Positions 52,590-64,000 of a DNA stretch of 64,000 nt are shown piece by piece. The translations under genes and the position numbers were made by a program. Every line of letters starts with the position of its first letter. Within the stretch, counting starts at the first letter, position 1. Below the pieces are notes generated by a model that was given only the letters and a program-made list of their open reading frames with translations, was not told where the DNA came from and did not search any database. The stretch covers positions 1,177,540,863 to 1,177,604,862 of the forward strand of contig NC_090437.1 in assembly GCF_031143425.1 (NCBI RefSeq), read 5' to 3'. Source of the DNA: Pleurodeles waltl. Lineage: Eukaryota; Chordata; Amphibia; Caudata; Salamandridae.

Positions 52590-53085
52590 CGGGCAGGGGG
52601 TGACAAAACAAACAACAACAAAAAACTTACATGAATGCCCACCGTATCGCCGTTCTTCTGGCTCCACTACAGGAACAGGCTCCCAGACTGTGCCGCTGCC
52701 AATCCTGACACCGCTCTCATGCTGTTGGCATGAAGAGAGCAGAATCAGAATTGGCCTGACCACCATCAATTTGCTTTCCCAGACATACTGGGAGTCTGTG
52801 CCTGTTGTCTCTAACCCAACGACGCAGCTCGGGTTGGAGACAGCTCAGTGCACGTCAGTTTGGCGGTCCTGAGACGGCCAGCCAAACCCATATGCAACAG
52901 TGCACCTACCATTCCCCCTCGTGTCTGTCGTCCCCATGGCCCTGCCCCCTGGACTCGACACAAAAAAAAATGTCAAACGATAATAAACATGCTTTATTAT
53001 TGTTTTATTTTTCTAGTTTTGCAGCTTCTGTTGCTGGCAGAGGAGGTGACGCTCCTCTTCCATAGCAGAGCCGCAGCTGGTAGGA
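52590..53085 (-). repeat. GC-rich hairpin-rich dispersed repeat, copy 2
   Basis: Reverse-strand relative of 5641-6080. Read on the minus strand it has, in the same order, a gaggagcgtcacctcctctgcc block, a foldback around caataataaagcatgtttattatcgttt, tttggctggcc...gccaaac, gtgtcaggattggc and ctgggagcctgttcctg. More diverged than copy 1. Non-coding. Confidence 0.6.
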
Positions 53086-55377
53086 TGGTAAATGGAGTGT
53101 GGTCAAAGGTAGTACAGACGGAGTATAATGAGGCCGCAACCCCATAAAAGAAGAGAGTTGAGGTGCCATATTTTCCCTGCAACTCCACCCACAGACAGAA
53201 GAGTGAGAAGGGAAGCGAGACTGGTTGCTCAGAAGTGATCAAAGGTGCAGGAAGTGGAGGTGGGAGACAAAGACATATTCAGAAGAGTCCAAGGGGAACA
53301 GAAATTTGTGAGGCTGTAAATGTACGCAGGGAAGTCATGTCTGTAAGAGTGAACTTCCAGTGCAGAATTCACGTAAATTCTCGTTCTGAAGATATAAAAA
53401 AATAGCACTATTGGTAACACTGGCTCGGCTGCTCACCTCTTGTTTTTACTGCATTTTAAATGCAACTCATCATAATTTCGTGGATGATGGCAGTCAGTGT
53501 ATATCGCTTCCTTACCCCGCCCTTGCTGCCTTTGGATCTGTCATCATTTGGCTCGTGAAAAAAAGTGACAGAACACATTATGCCACTCCAGTGAACCACT
53601 CTGTATTCATGTTCACAGGATGATCAATACAGATAACCCAATTCATTATTTTTAGATCCGATTCCTAAAGGATCAAACGTTTAATGAAAGTTTGATGCTG
53701 TCCATGTATTTGTGCTCTTGACAGGAGATTTTCAGCATGGAGCAGGCTTCTTCTCCTAAAGCTTGATACAGCGAACTTTCAGCAGTATCACCAGACTGGA
53801 AGCACAATTCTCCATTTTAACAAATCTGTGGATATAGTAAGAGAAGAAAAACAGAAGACAAATAAGGAAAGAGACTAACGAGAGAGTTTATGGTTTCTGT
53901 CACCAGGGAAACCAAATACTTTGCTTCTTTGTCTTTCCATTTGGGGTGAGCAAGCCTTTGTAATTTAGATCAGGTTGTTGAAATGGAAATAGAGAGATCA
54001 CCTATTGTTGTACAAGAAAAATGTTCCACAACATATTTCTGTACCCTTGTGTTCAGTGGAAGTTAAAACTGCGGCTAGAAAGGTGAAATTTAAAACGTGA
54101 TTCGTTTTGCTTGTACATTTTTTGTCTATTCCACTTTTCAGAATGCTTAAGATGTATGGTGGTGGTTTCCACAGCCAGGTGAGAATAATGTACTGCATGA
54201 TTCATTTTTTTGGGTGGGGATGGTGTTTTTCTCTTCATCGGTGGGCCCCCATTATTCTTATGAAATTTTATTGTCAGCTAATAAGACTTTATCCCGTGAT
54301 GAGGTACACCACTGTTTTAGACCAAGGTTCAAAGGACCAGATATAGGAAAAGTTTTTATGTTGGGGCGTTTGGAAACGCAAAAAGGCATTTTCTAAGCCC
54401 AAGTTCAAGTTGCATCCCTCCTTAATACCGAGTCACAGTGGTATGTATGAATGTTTTGCGACTTAAATGCAGTCATCAAGAGACTCCTTCTCCTTTGAGA
54501 ATAGTTGTAAGAATATTTTTTAAGGGCACATTTTTTCATTTTGAAAGGCAATCCTGTTTTCATCGAGGAAAACTGGCTGTATTTAAAAAAAAAAGATTGC
54601 TTTTTGCAATTCTCAGTGGGTCACAAACCAGACCTACCTCAATAATATTCATGAGACAGGTCGATTTATGACCCACTGGGGATTCCAAAATGTGTAAAAT
54701 ACACATTTGTACATTGTTGTTTGCAACAAGTCTTCTGTCTGTGATGCCTCCGGAAGCCACATAAGCTCAAATGGTGTTTTGCAACCTTTGCTAACTGAAT
54801 AGGTATAAGGGAGACCATACCCCAGCATGATGGGTTTTCCAATTTGTTAATATCCTCTTCTCATTCAACTTCAAATAAATCAGAATTAGGGCCCAAATGT
54901 ACATGCAATCCACACCTGGTGATTACGTATCTTTTCAACATATTTTGTCAGTCAGAAAATCTTTTCTGACTCACAAAAGGGGTTTAGCGACCAATATCGG
55001 ATCACAATTAAGAAGGGGCATGAAATGGACTTCCACTCTTAATTGCGAATTGGAAGGGCATGTATTTATGGTTTTCCTCTACAATTCGGACGCAAATCAT
55101 TGATCAGTTACCAACAACTCAAAGGAGGTGCTAAGTGATTTTGAAAGGGGAAGATGTCCCCTGGAAACACCTTCAACTTTGGACCACAGCCTCCTCCCCC
55201 TGAAGTTGTCATAATGGAAATATTTTTTTTGAGCAGCTCTGGTTCCTTTAAGGAACACAGGCTGGTCTAAAAATGTTTCTTAATAGAGAATGCAACCATA
55301 GGGATTGTGTTCTGCTATTTTCTGCATGCCACAATCCCTGTGTTTTTAGCCTATCACAAAGCATCTCAAATTGTGAC
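53086..55377. other. Intergenic with a small foldback
   Basis: About 2.3 kb without a supported gene. An imperfect hairpin with arms cagtgggtcacaaaccagac (54614) and aggtcgatttatgacccactg (54658-54678) may mark a MITE-like repeat. Other frames are short and motif-free. Confidence 0.4.
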
Positions 55378-55382
55378 CTGCG

Positions 55383-57486
55383 TGTAGGAAGTTGGCTCTG
55401 TTTATTCTATCTCAAAGTGAGAGACGGTTTGCACAGAGTCCAGGGGATCCCCTTACAGGTAAGATAGTGGCAAAATTAGATAATTCTAATGCTCTATTTT
55501 GTGGTAGTGTGGTCGAGCAGTAGGCTTATCAGAGGGTGGTGTTAAGCATTTGTTGTACACACACAGGCAATAAATGAGGAACACACACTCAAAGACTATT
55601 TCCAGGCCAATAGGTTTTTATATAGAAAAATATATTTTCTTAATTTATTTTTAGAACCACAAGTTCAAGATTTAAAGTAAATACATAAAATGCAAGGTAC
55701 TCCCCACAGGTAAGTTAGGAATTTTGAATTAGAGCAATAACATATACAGGTTTTGTTAAAATGTCAATAAGCTATTTTAAAAGTGGACACTGCAAAAATC
55801 AACAGTTCCTGGGGGAGGTAAGTATTGGTTAGATTGCGAGGTAAGTAAGACACTCACAAGTCTCAGTTCCTGGGCATAGACAACCCACCGTTAGGGGTTC
55901 AAGGCAACCCCAAAGTTACCACACCACCAGCTCAGGGTCGGTCAGGTGCAGAGGTCAAAGAGGTGCCCAAAACACATAGGCGCCTATGGAGAACAGAGGT
56001 GCTGTGGTTCCAGCCTGCCAGCAGTTAAGTACCCGCGTCCTCGGGGGCAGACCAGGGGGGTTTTATATAGAACTGGGGGGGACACAAGTAGGCACACAAA
56101 ACACACCCTCAGCGGCACGGGGGTGGCCAGGTGCAGTGTTCAAAGCAGGCGTCGGGTTTTGAATAGGCTTCAATGGAGAGACCCGGGGGTCACTCTAGCG
56201 GTGCAGGCAGGCACAGGGGGCTTCTCAGGCCATCCACCACCTGGGCTAGGCAGAGGGTCGCCTGGGGGTCACTCCTGCACTGAGGTTCGGTTCCTTCAGG
56301 TCCTGGGGGCTGCGGATGCAGTGCTTGGTCCAGGTGTCGGGTCCCTTGTTACAGGCAGTCACGGTCAGGGGGAGTCTCTGGATTCTCGCTGTCCTGGAGG
56401 GTGGCTACACCCTCTTTGTGCCTCCTACCTGTGAGGAGGGGGGCACATCCTTGATCCTATTGGGGGAATCCTCCAAAACTAAGATGGAGGATTTCTAAAG
56501 GCAGGGGTCAGCTCAGGGCACCTTAGGGGCTGTCCTGACTGGTGGGTGACTCCTCCTTGTTTTCCTAATTATCTCCTCAAAAGCCTTGCCACCAAAAGTT
56601 GGGGTAGTGGCCGGAGGGGCGGGCATCTCCACTAGCTGGGATGCCCTGGGGCGCTGTAACAAGGGGAGTGAGCCTTTGAGGCTCACCGCCAAGTGTTACA
56701 GTTCCTGCAGGGGGAGGTGTGAAGCACCTCCACCCAGTGCAGGCTTTGTTCCTGGCCACAGAGTGACAAAGGCACTCTCCCATTGTGGCCAGCAACTCGT
56801 CTGGTTGTGGCAGGCTGGCAGAAACTGGTCAGCCCCACACTAGAAGCCGGATTGGTATTCAGGGGACATCTCTAAGATGCCCTCTGGCTGCATGTTACAA
56901 TAAATTGCACATTGGCATTTATTGTGCTAAGAAGTTTGATACCAAACTTCCCAGATTTCAGTGTAGCCATTATGGAACTGTGGAGTTCGTGTTTGACAAA
57001 CTGACAGACCAAATACTCTTATGGCTACTCTGCACAAACAATGTCTAATGGTTTTGCTTGCACCCTGCCTTAGGGCTGTAAGGCCTTTAGAGGGGTGACT
57101 TACCTATGCCACAGGCAGTGTGACGTTGGCATGGCACTCTGATGGGAGTGCCATGTCGACCTAGTCATTTTCTCCCCACCAGCACACACAAGCTGTGAGG
57201 CAGTGTGCATGTGCTGAGTGAGGGATCCCCAGGGTGGCATAAGACATGCTGAAGCCCTTAGAGACCTTCCCTGGCATCATGGCCCTTGGTACCAGAGGTA
57301 CCAGTTACAAGGGACTTATCTGAGTGCCAGGGCTATGCCAATTGTGGAAGCAAAGGTACAGTTTAGAGAAAGAACACTGGTGCTGGGGCCTGGTTAGTAG
57401 GGTCCCAGCACACTTTCAATCAAAACTTAGCATCAGCAGAGGCAAAAAGTCAGGGGGTAACCATGCCAAGGAGGCATTTCCTTACA
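55383..57486 (-). mobile_element. Gypsy-type solo LTR with perfect 5 bp target duplication
   Basis: 2104 bases from tgtaggaagt to tttccttaca, flanked by ctgcg at 55378-55382 and 57487-57491. The plus-strand end reads in reverse as TGTAAGGAAATGCC...ACCCCCTGACTTTTTGCC, parallel to the sense start of the LTR at 16701, so sense is taken as minus. A TATATAAAA box reads on the minus strand near 56056-56066. No internal region. Confidence 0.88.
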
Positions 57487-57491
57487 CTGCG

Positions 57492-57875
57492 TAATTAATA
57501 TTTATTAGCCCCCCCCAAGACTGAACTTCTTGTGATGTGACCTATAATACATAGGCCACAATGCAATATAAAGCCATTTTGTAAAAAGTTGTTTCACAAT
57601 CTGTGACCACTTTTTGAGACCTGTCTTTTCGCACACCTGGCCCTATGTCTCGCTTACAAGAGTTTCATTTGTGCCATTATCTCTTTGTTATTATCTGTGA
57701 TGAAGGTTTTCCTTCATAGTTCTAGCTTTTTTGATTCTAGTAAGATTAAAGTTCTTTTTCATTTTGGATGAAATTGGAAGGTCATGGTTTCCTTTCGGTG
57801 CAATTAAGTCAAATTTTTTTTTCATGTTTGCCTTAGCTCTCTCAGTTAGGTCACACCAATCATTTTACCTTCACT
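57492..57875. other. Intergenic, nothing recognised
   Basis: About 380 AT-rich bases between a solo LTR and the hairpin MITE. No feature seen. Confidence 0.4.
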
Positions 57876-58475
57876 CACCGCCCGCCAAGCGGGAACCGCC
57901 AGAAGACCGTACCGCGGTCAAAAGACCGCGGCGGTCATTCTGGGTTTCCCACTGGGCTGGCGGGCGACCGCCAAAAGGCCGCCCGCCAGCCCAGTGGGAA
58001 ACACCCTTCTACGATGAAGCCGGCTCCGAATGGAGCCGGCGGAGTGGAAGGTGTGCGACGGGTGCAGTAGCACCCGTCGCAAATTTCAGTGTCTGGCAAG
58101 CAGACACTGAAATTCTAAGTGGGGCCCTCTTACGGGGGCCCCTGCAGTGCCCATGCCATTGACATGGGCACTGCAGGGGCCCCCAGGGGCCCCACGACAC
58201 CCCATACCGCCATCCTGTTCCTGGCGGCCGAAACCGCCAGGAACAGGACGGCGGTATGGGGGTCGGAATCCCCATGGCGGCGCAGCAAGCTGCGCTGCCA
58301 TGGAGGATTCCCCTGGGCAGCGGAAAGTCGGCGGTACACCGCCGACTTTCCGTTTCTGGCCGCAGCTGTACCGCCGCGGTCAGAATGCCCAAAGGAGCAC
58401 CGCCAGCCTTTTGGCGGTGCTCCCGCGGACCCCGGCCCTGGCGGTATTTACCGCCAGGGTCAGAATCACCCCCTT
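57876..58475. mobile_element. Harbinger-related MITE made of serial hairpins
   Basis: Eleven consecutive inverted repeats cover 57912-58459. Arm pairs: 57912-57919/57924-57931; 57945-57965/57981-58001 (21 bp perfect); 58019-58027/58032-58040; 58055-58064/58071-58080; 58082-58094/58102-58114; 58134-58155/58163-58184 (22 bp perfect); 58201-58227/58234-58260 (one mismatch in 27); 58266-58285/58290-58310; 58321-58335/58338-58352; 58394-58405/58412-58423; 58436-58446/58449-58459. The right terminus read inward (gattctgaccctggcggtaa) resembles the Harbinger start at 62373 (cattacaaccctggcggcaa). The left end seems truncated. GC-rich overlapping frames here are not genes. Confidence 0.75.
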
Positions 58476-60778
58476 AGTTTCCTGATCCCCTTTTTGCTGG
58501 CTTTTAGTACTCTGTGCACTTTATCTGTGCTTTCTCCTTCACACATGATAACATTGGAATACACCTGATTTGCATATTTAATTTACTTGGAAGCCCCTAG
58601 TAAATGGTACTACATGTACCCAGGGCCTGGAAGTTAAGTAATAGTAGTGGGCAGCAGCACTCATTTCACCACCCACTAAAGTAGCCTTTTAAAACATGTC
58701 TCAGGCCTGCCACAGCAGCCTGCATGCAATTGTAAAGTATTTTGACCTAGCAAAATAAACCTTTTGCCAGGCTGAAATCTTTCTTATTAATACTCAAAAG
58801 TCACCCCTAAGATAAGCCTTAAAGGCTGAAAGGGCATAGTGCATGTTTAAAAAAATAGGACGTGCACTTAACTTATATATGCCCTGGTAGGGGAAAACTC
58901 CTGTAGTCGTTTCTCACTACCGTAAGGCCTATCTATTCCATTGACTAACACTAGGTTATCTCATAACATTTAATATGCAATAACTTTAGATTGGGGGCAG
59001 ATATGGATATGTCGTTTAGACTCAAATTACTTGTAATTTAAAATCATCTTTAATGGTAAAGTTGGATGTTAAGAGCCTGACTTAGATCGTGGCAGATGGG
59101 TCACTCCGTCACAAACGTGATGGATATCCGGTCAACCGTATAGGACATAATAAGATCTTAATGCAGCAGACAGGACAACCGTCACATTTGTGATGGAGTA
59201 TTCCCCGCCACCCGGATCTAAATCTGTCCCTAAGTCACAATCATAAAAAGGCCACTTTTAGAAAGGAGGCATTTTCTTGTCCTAACTATTTATGCCTACT
59301 GCTAATGTCCTGGGTCACATGACTTAGGTATGGCTCTGCTGTTGGGGTTTGTGTATTCCTCTCAGACAATGACACAAAAGGACTAGGTGTGGGCTGGGTG
59401 GCTATCCTGCCAGGATGGCTGGGGGCGAAGCTGCTCTCTACCTCACTTGCGTTTCAAAGGGCTTCCCTCCAGCACACACAAAGGAACCTGACACCAGCCT
59501 TTTGTTACCCCACAAGGAGCCCTGACAAGGAAATGGAAGAACGTTCCAGAACCAGATCTGGAGGTAGGACAAGGTGTCCCCCCATACACTGATGTTTACA
59601 CCAAGTATAAATATTGGAGCCTTCAACCAACTCATCAGAACTTTGCTGGGCCTGTGGACATTTCAGAAGAAGGACTGCCCTGCTGCCACAGGACTGCCCT
59701 CCTGCTTGAGAACTGCCTTGTTGTCTCAGAAGGAAGACTGGACCTGCATCCCAGGCTAACCTGAAAGACTCTAGGGATCAGTTGACGGACCTCCTGTTTG
59801 AGCTGCAGGGACATAACAAGCTCCAGGGGCCTTGTGGCAATTGTCCAGCTAATCAGCTGCAACTAGACCTGCCTGAGCCCTGCTAGTCTCTGCTGGAGTG
59901 AGTTCACGATCCCTAGAGGTGCCCCCAGGTCTCTTGGCTGGCATCAGTCAGAGATCCTCCCAGGAAGAAAACGTGAAATTGTGAAATTTCGATTCTTCAT
60001 GACTGAAAATGGGCCCCTTTGCAACTAGGCTCTACCGCCTGCAATGACCGCCATTGTGAAACTCTGGTGAAGGCCTGCTGTTCATACTACAGTGTTAGCT
60101 AGTGATGATGGGCAATGTGAGATCTGCACTTTGCACTACAGCAATGACAGTCCATGTTGACTGACTGCCAATGCGAAGCTCATGCAACTGCAATCTGTGA
60201 TGGCCAACTGGCTCATCTGGCTACTGTGATGACAACCTGTGCTGCTCAGCATGTTCTTCCTGCTGCAGTGACAATCATCCACAGCACTCTTCTTGCTTCT
60301 TGTGGCATTCTCCACCACAAACGGAACTCTTTGAGCTGGACTGTGGAATGGTAACTAGTTCAGAGTGACTAACCTGGTACATGTAACAGACCCACGCTCC
60401 ATTGCTGTTGGCCTGAACTTGTGACTTTCCCCTGATCTAGCAAGACCAGATGACTGTGAGTGCTCTTTAGTTACTTAGATCCTCAAAATGTAATATCCCT
60501 GGCTCTGATGATTGGATTTTTGCCATTTTGATATAATTTTGTTTATTAAAATGTACTCAATTGTTCTACATTTGGTTGGAATTTTTTTCTTGTTTTGTGT
60601 TTTCACTTTATTACTACATAAATAATTTACACATTGCCTCTAAGTTAAATCTGACTGCTTTGTGCCAAGCTACCAGAGAGTTAAGCACAGTTTCATTTAG
60701 TGACTTTGTTGTTTAATCTGACAAGGATTGTGGTTGTAGGGCTTTCAACCCCCTCAACCAATAACCCAATTTCTTATG
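58476..60778 (+). mobile_element. Old gypsy-type LTR, 5' end lost
   Basis: The same LTR family as the split copy at 12505-21144 and collinear with it. TATA box tataaata at 59606-59613. The end reads cccaatttcttat, against cccaattccttaca in the other copy. The first bases are missing where the hairpin MITE adjoins (cccccttag at 58468-58476), so the MITE probably inserted in, or recombined with, the LTR start. No internal region follows. Confidence 0.7.
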
Positions 60779-62372
60779 CTCCTGTTTGAACTGTATCTCA
60801 TTAACACCTTGTTGAATATGTGTTCTAATTTAAGCCTTAAGTTTTATGGTGCACATTTTGATTACTAAGATTGTCAGATGAATATTCAAAGACCATAGAG
60901 TAACCTCCTCTATGTATTCTGATAGTGACCACTTGCACAGGCCAATTTTCAGCCACTTGTAAGAAACTGTCTCTTTTTTATCACAGTATATGGTAGAATG
61001 TTACTTCAAGATCATTGGGAATGTAGGAGGTTTTGCACATTTATAGAATTGGGAATTACCAACAACATATAAAATATGGTTGTATACACTCATTTTATTC
61101 CCTTTGAAACGATTTTCTTATGATGTATCAATGTGCCTTTTTCTTGCTTGTGCTGATTAGGGCTTAGTGAGGCCTCAATGCTACCATGTTTAAAATGGAT
61201 GTCTCACCCTACGCGTTTAGTGTTTATAATGTCTGTTCTTGCTTTTCTCGAAGAAAACATTTCCAACATGGACTCAGTAATGTTGCAACCACTCAAGGAC
61301 TCTTCCGTCTGCTCACTGTTCTGCATTTGTTCACAAAAGTTCATTATTGTTTTGCAACTAGTTTGGTCTGCCATTTCTTGATGACATTAGCGTAGAGTGG
61401 GCTAAATCAATATTCATGCAGTGGTATAGTGTTTATGTAGTAAGGCAGTATGATGTTTAATAATTCTGTGGTCTGATCTGTCAACGTTGTATTTCTATTG
61501 CTCACCATGATGATTTTGCAGTTTTAATTATGTTCTATGAGAAGATTGCCTAAATAAACCGTTAGATTTGGAGATGAGTTAGATGACTTTTCAATGCTGC
61601 TAGGGATGTTGTCTGATGTTTTATGGATTTTGCTGATCATTTGGGACTTCACATTTTTCTGAGCTTGCTTACTATTCTGTATAACGCTATTACTGGGAAA
61701 CTTCATGACAATGGTGTTATACAGCTGCATTTTGTATTGTATCTTTTTACATTTTTGTAATAAATCCTTCTTAATACAACAGTAGTTTGATATGTTGTGT
61801 GGTGGCTTGCCTGGGGACATTCTGAATAATGAAATTGAGGTTTAACATCATCCCTGACCCACCCAGAATATTTTTAAAGTGTTATTTAGGTGTAAAAATC
61901 GAAGAGTTCCATGTGCCCACAAGATCTTTGGTAGCAGATGATGGCTGCGAGATAAGAGTAGCTCCTATCTGCTTTAGGAATATCTTTTTGCACTGTCCCT
62001 AGCCTTATTTTTGTTGCATTTGGTTTTCCACCAAAGACTGTCTTAGTGATTGCTTTGCTGAGCTCCTGGGGTGCAGTGTTGTTTCTGAGCAAACAAGACT
62101 GTAAGTATAAGTAGGGCAGAATGAATCATGAGATTAAGTGTGTTTCCTTATGCTGATGAGCTAAGTAAGGTTTGTGTTCAGTGATGAATTTTTATGCTTC
62201 ATGTGAGGATTTTGGTTATGAGATGTTGATTGTGGGCTCAATTAGTGGTTTGCTCACTGTGATCTTGATGTCCTAGTCATATTTGTGATTTACGTTGAGA
62301 TGTTTTGGTTTGCATTTGTCAAGGTTGAAGATCTTGATATATTATTGTTGAACCTGTCTGCAAAAAGATATT
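60779..62372. other. Intergenic, nothing recognised
   Basis: About 1.6 kb AT-rich. Open frames of 60-98 codons have no motif and overlap on both strands. Confidence 0.4.
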
Positions 62373-64000
62373 GGCCCTCATTACAACCCTGGCGGCAAAT
62401 GCTGCTTACCGCCGTGCAGAAGACCGCCAACATACAGCTGCGGCCACGGAATTCCGCTACAGCTATTATGACCCACAGCTCGGAATACGCCATAATCCAG
62501 ACACCCACACAAGTCCACCACACCAAAGGTCAGTGATAAACTGGCGATAAGAAAACCTCCACCGTCACGTCAACAGGAATACGCCCAAACAATCACGACC
62601 CACGAATCCACGCGGCGGTCTTTCAACCGCGGTATTCCATTGGCGGTACACACCGCCGCGCTCAAAATACACACACATTTACAAAACACAACCACATTGG
62701 ACAATTCAAAATACACACACCTGACACACATACACACACCACACCCACACACCCAATCCAATATAAAGCACACACCCACAAACCCTTACTACCAGATTTC
62801 TGAAACCGTGCCAGAGAGAGACACCACCATAATCAACACCATCATCCACAGACACACAACACCATCACTTACACAACATCCACGCACCTCAAATAACACA
62901 CACCACAACATCCCCTCACACATCACAACACACACCACCTCACACATCACCCACACCACATCATGGCACCTCAACGACATCCCAGGTTCTCTGAGGAGGA
63001 GCTAAGGGTCATGGTGGAGGAAATCGTCCGGGTAGAGCTCCAGCTATTCGGATCACAGGTGGAGCACACCTCCATTGCAAGGAAGATGGAGCTATGGCGC
63101 AGAATTGTCGACAGGGTCAACGCAGTGGGACAGCATCCAAGAACTAGGGATGACATCAGGAAGAGGTGGAACGACCTACGGAGGAAGGTGCATTCCGTGG
63201 TCTCCAGACACCAGATTGCTGTACAGAGGACTGGCGGTGGACCCCCACCTCCTCCTCCACAACTAACAACATGGGAGGAGCAGGTCTTGGCAATACTGCA
63301 TCCTGAGGGCCTCGCAGGAGTAGCAGGAGGATTGGACTCTGGTAAGTCAAATCTTTACTACCTCATCCCCCCACCCTACCTGCATGCCATCACATACTCC
63401 CTCCCTCACCCTCACCCCCATCACTCCAACACCTCACATATGCCTCACTATCACAACCCACCCATCCCAATACCAAGCCCTGCATGCAACACCAAAGCAT
63501 GGACACCCATCACCAAAGCATGTCCACTAGAGATACCCACACAGACCCCAAATATCACACAAGGACCAAGACAAGAATGCAAGCACTGGAGTACAGGGTC
63601 ACTCACCCATTGCACACGATGGCACACACAGATGCAATAATCATGCCTTTACACCCCTGCAGGACCACAACCCAACGTTACCGGACAGGAGGTACCAGAC
63701 ATATCCAGTCCCCCCACAGAAGAGACCCACAGTGATGACAGCAGCTCTGCACAACTGGATCAAGATGACCAGCTCGGCCCATCAGGGACCTCGGGACAGT
63801 CGGTTCCCCTGACACTGGCACAAACCACCACAGAGCCTTCCCCCTCAGGAAACACCAGCACAGCACCCACCCAGCGGGCCCATCCCTCTCTCCCCAGGAC
63901 ACGTCAATCAGCAGTGTGTCCACCACTACAGGGAACCAAGGCAAACCCACCAACTCAAGAAAATCAGGGAGCTGGGGGCAGTAGCAGTGGGCACACGGTT
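62373..64000 (+). mobile_element. 5' part of a Harbinger (PIF/Harbinger) transposon
   Basis: Starts about ggccctcattac with an accctggcggc terminal block, followed by short ccgcc/ggcgg foldbacks. Next is a CA-rich non-coding stretch (62640-62950) and a Myb-like gene. PIF/Harbinger elements typically encode a DDE transposase plus a Myb/SANT-like DNA-binding protein. Only the latter is inside the window; the transposase and right terminus would lie beyond 64000. The exact left end and 3 bp target duplication are not certain. Confidence 0.7.
62963..64000 (+). CDS. Harbinger Myb/SANT-like DNA-binding protein, two exons, partial
   Basis: Exon 1 runs from ATG 62963 to 63341 and encodes RFSEEELRVMVEEIVRVE, then IARKMELWRRIVDRVNAV and RDDIRKRWNDLRRKV, the Myb/SANT-like trihelix of PIF/Harbinger accessory proteins, and a Gly-Pro7 run with WEEQVLAILHPEG. 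A consensus donor, ctctg|gtaagt, follows at 63342. A pyrimidine/CA-rich intron ends in ccctgcag at 63662. Splicing there keeps the phase (one base carried over), and exon 2 is open to the window end: acidic Ser/Thr/Gln-rich (VTGQEVPDISSPPTEETHSD). The protein would recruit the transposase to element ends. Reading straight through exon 1 gives a low-complexity tail and a stop at 63640, which I take as intronic. The C-terminus is outside the window, so intactness is unknown. Confidence 0.75.

Noticed and set aside
57731..58568. Several 70-149 codon frames in the hairpin element
   Set aside because: GC-rich palindromes give matching frames on both strands. No protein motif.
1..64000. CRISPR arrays, bacterial operons, rRNA or tRNA genes
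   Set aside because: Nothing of this kind is visible. The content is that of a eukaryotic repeat-rich genome, and the tandem repeats lack unique spacers of constant length.

Overview
The window looks like a piece of a very large, repeat-saturated vertebrate genome. Hundreds-to-thousands-long Ty3/gypsy LTRs, LINE fragments, hAT and Harbinger elements and an endogenous retrovirus (ERV) lie next to one another, and I found no recognisable host single-copy gene. The mix (Harbinger with a Myb-like gene, several ~2.1 kb gypsy solo LTRs, many nested insertions) fits a salamander, most likely a salamandrid newt such as Pleurodeles. That is inference from repeat content only.

Layout. 1-11.5 kb: a hairpin-chain MITE, a gypsy solo LTR (1490-3644), an inverted-repeat MITE, a second hairpin-rich repeat, two copies of an untranslated dispersed repeat flanking a broken coding remnant, two GC-rich minisatellites and an (AT)n tract. 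12.5-21.1 kb: one old LTR split into pieces by a LINE, a solo LTR and a second LINE fragment. 21.5-22.2 kb: a non-autonomous hAT element with an almost perfect 8 bp target duplication. 26.9-36.4 kb: a decayed Ty3/gypsy element on the minus strand whose integrase lies upstream of reverse transcriptase (Gmr1-like order). 36.9-37.5 kb: a frameshifted coding remnant I cannot identify.

38.66-52.46 kb holds the main feature: a structurally complete, young-looking class I (gamma/epsilon-like) ERV. Its two ~1.63 kb LTRs differ at only about a dozen positions by eye and are flanked by the 4 bp duplication gcaa. Between them lie a primer-binding site, one uninterrupted gag-pol frame (2525 codons from the first in-frame ATG), an env frame (543 codons) and a polypurine tract. 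Gag and Pol are fused with no stop codon or frameshift, and Pol carries a ~270-residue charged C-terminal tail. A degenerate tandem repeat separates pol from env.

52.5-64 kb: a second copy of the hairpin-rich repeat, a gypsy solo LTR with a perfect 5 bp duplication (55383-57486), a MITE made of eleven consecutive hairpins (57912-58459), a related LTR (58476-60778), and the 5' part of a Harbinger transposon with a two-exon Myb-like gene that runs off the window end.

The clearest items for follow-up are the intact ERV with its unusual Pol architecture and the serial-hairpin elements, an organisation that recurs in three repeat families of different sequence within this one window.
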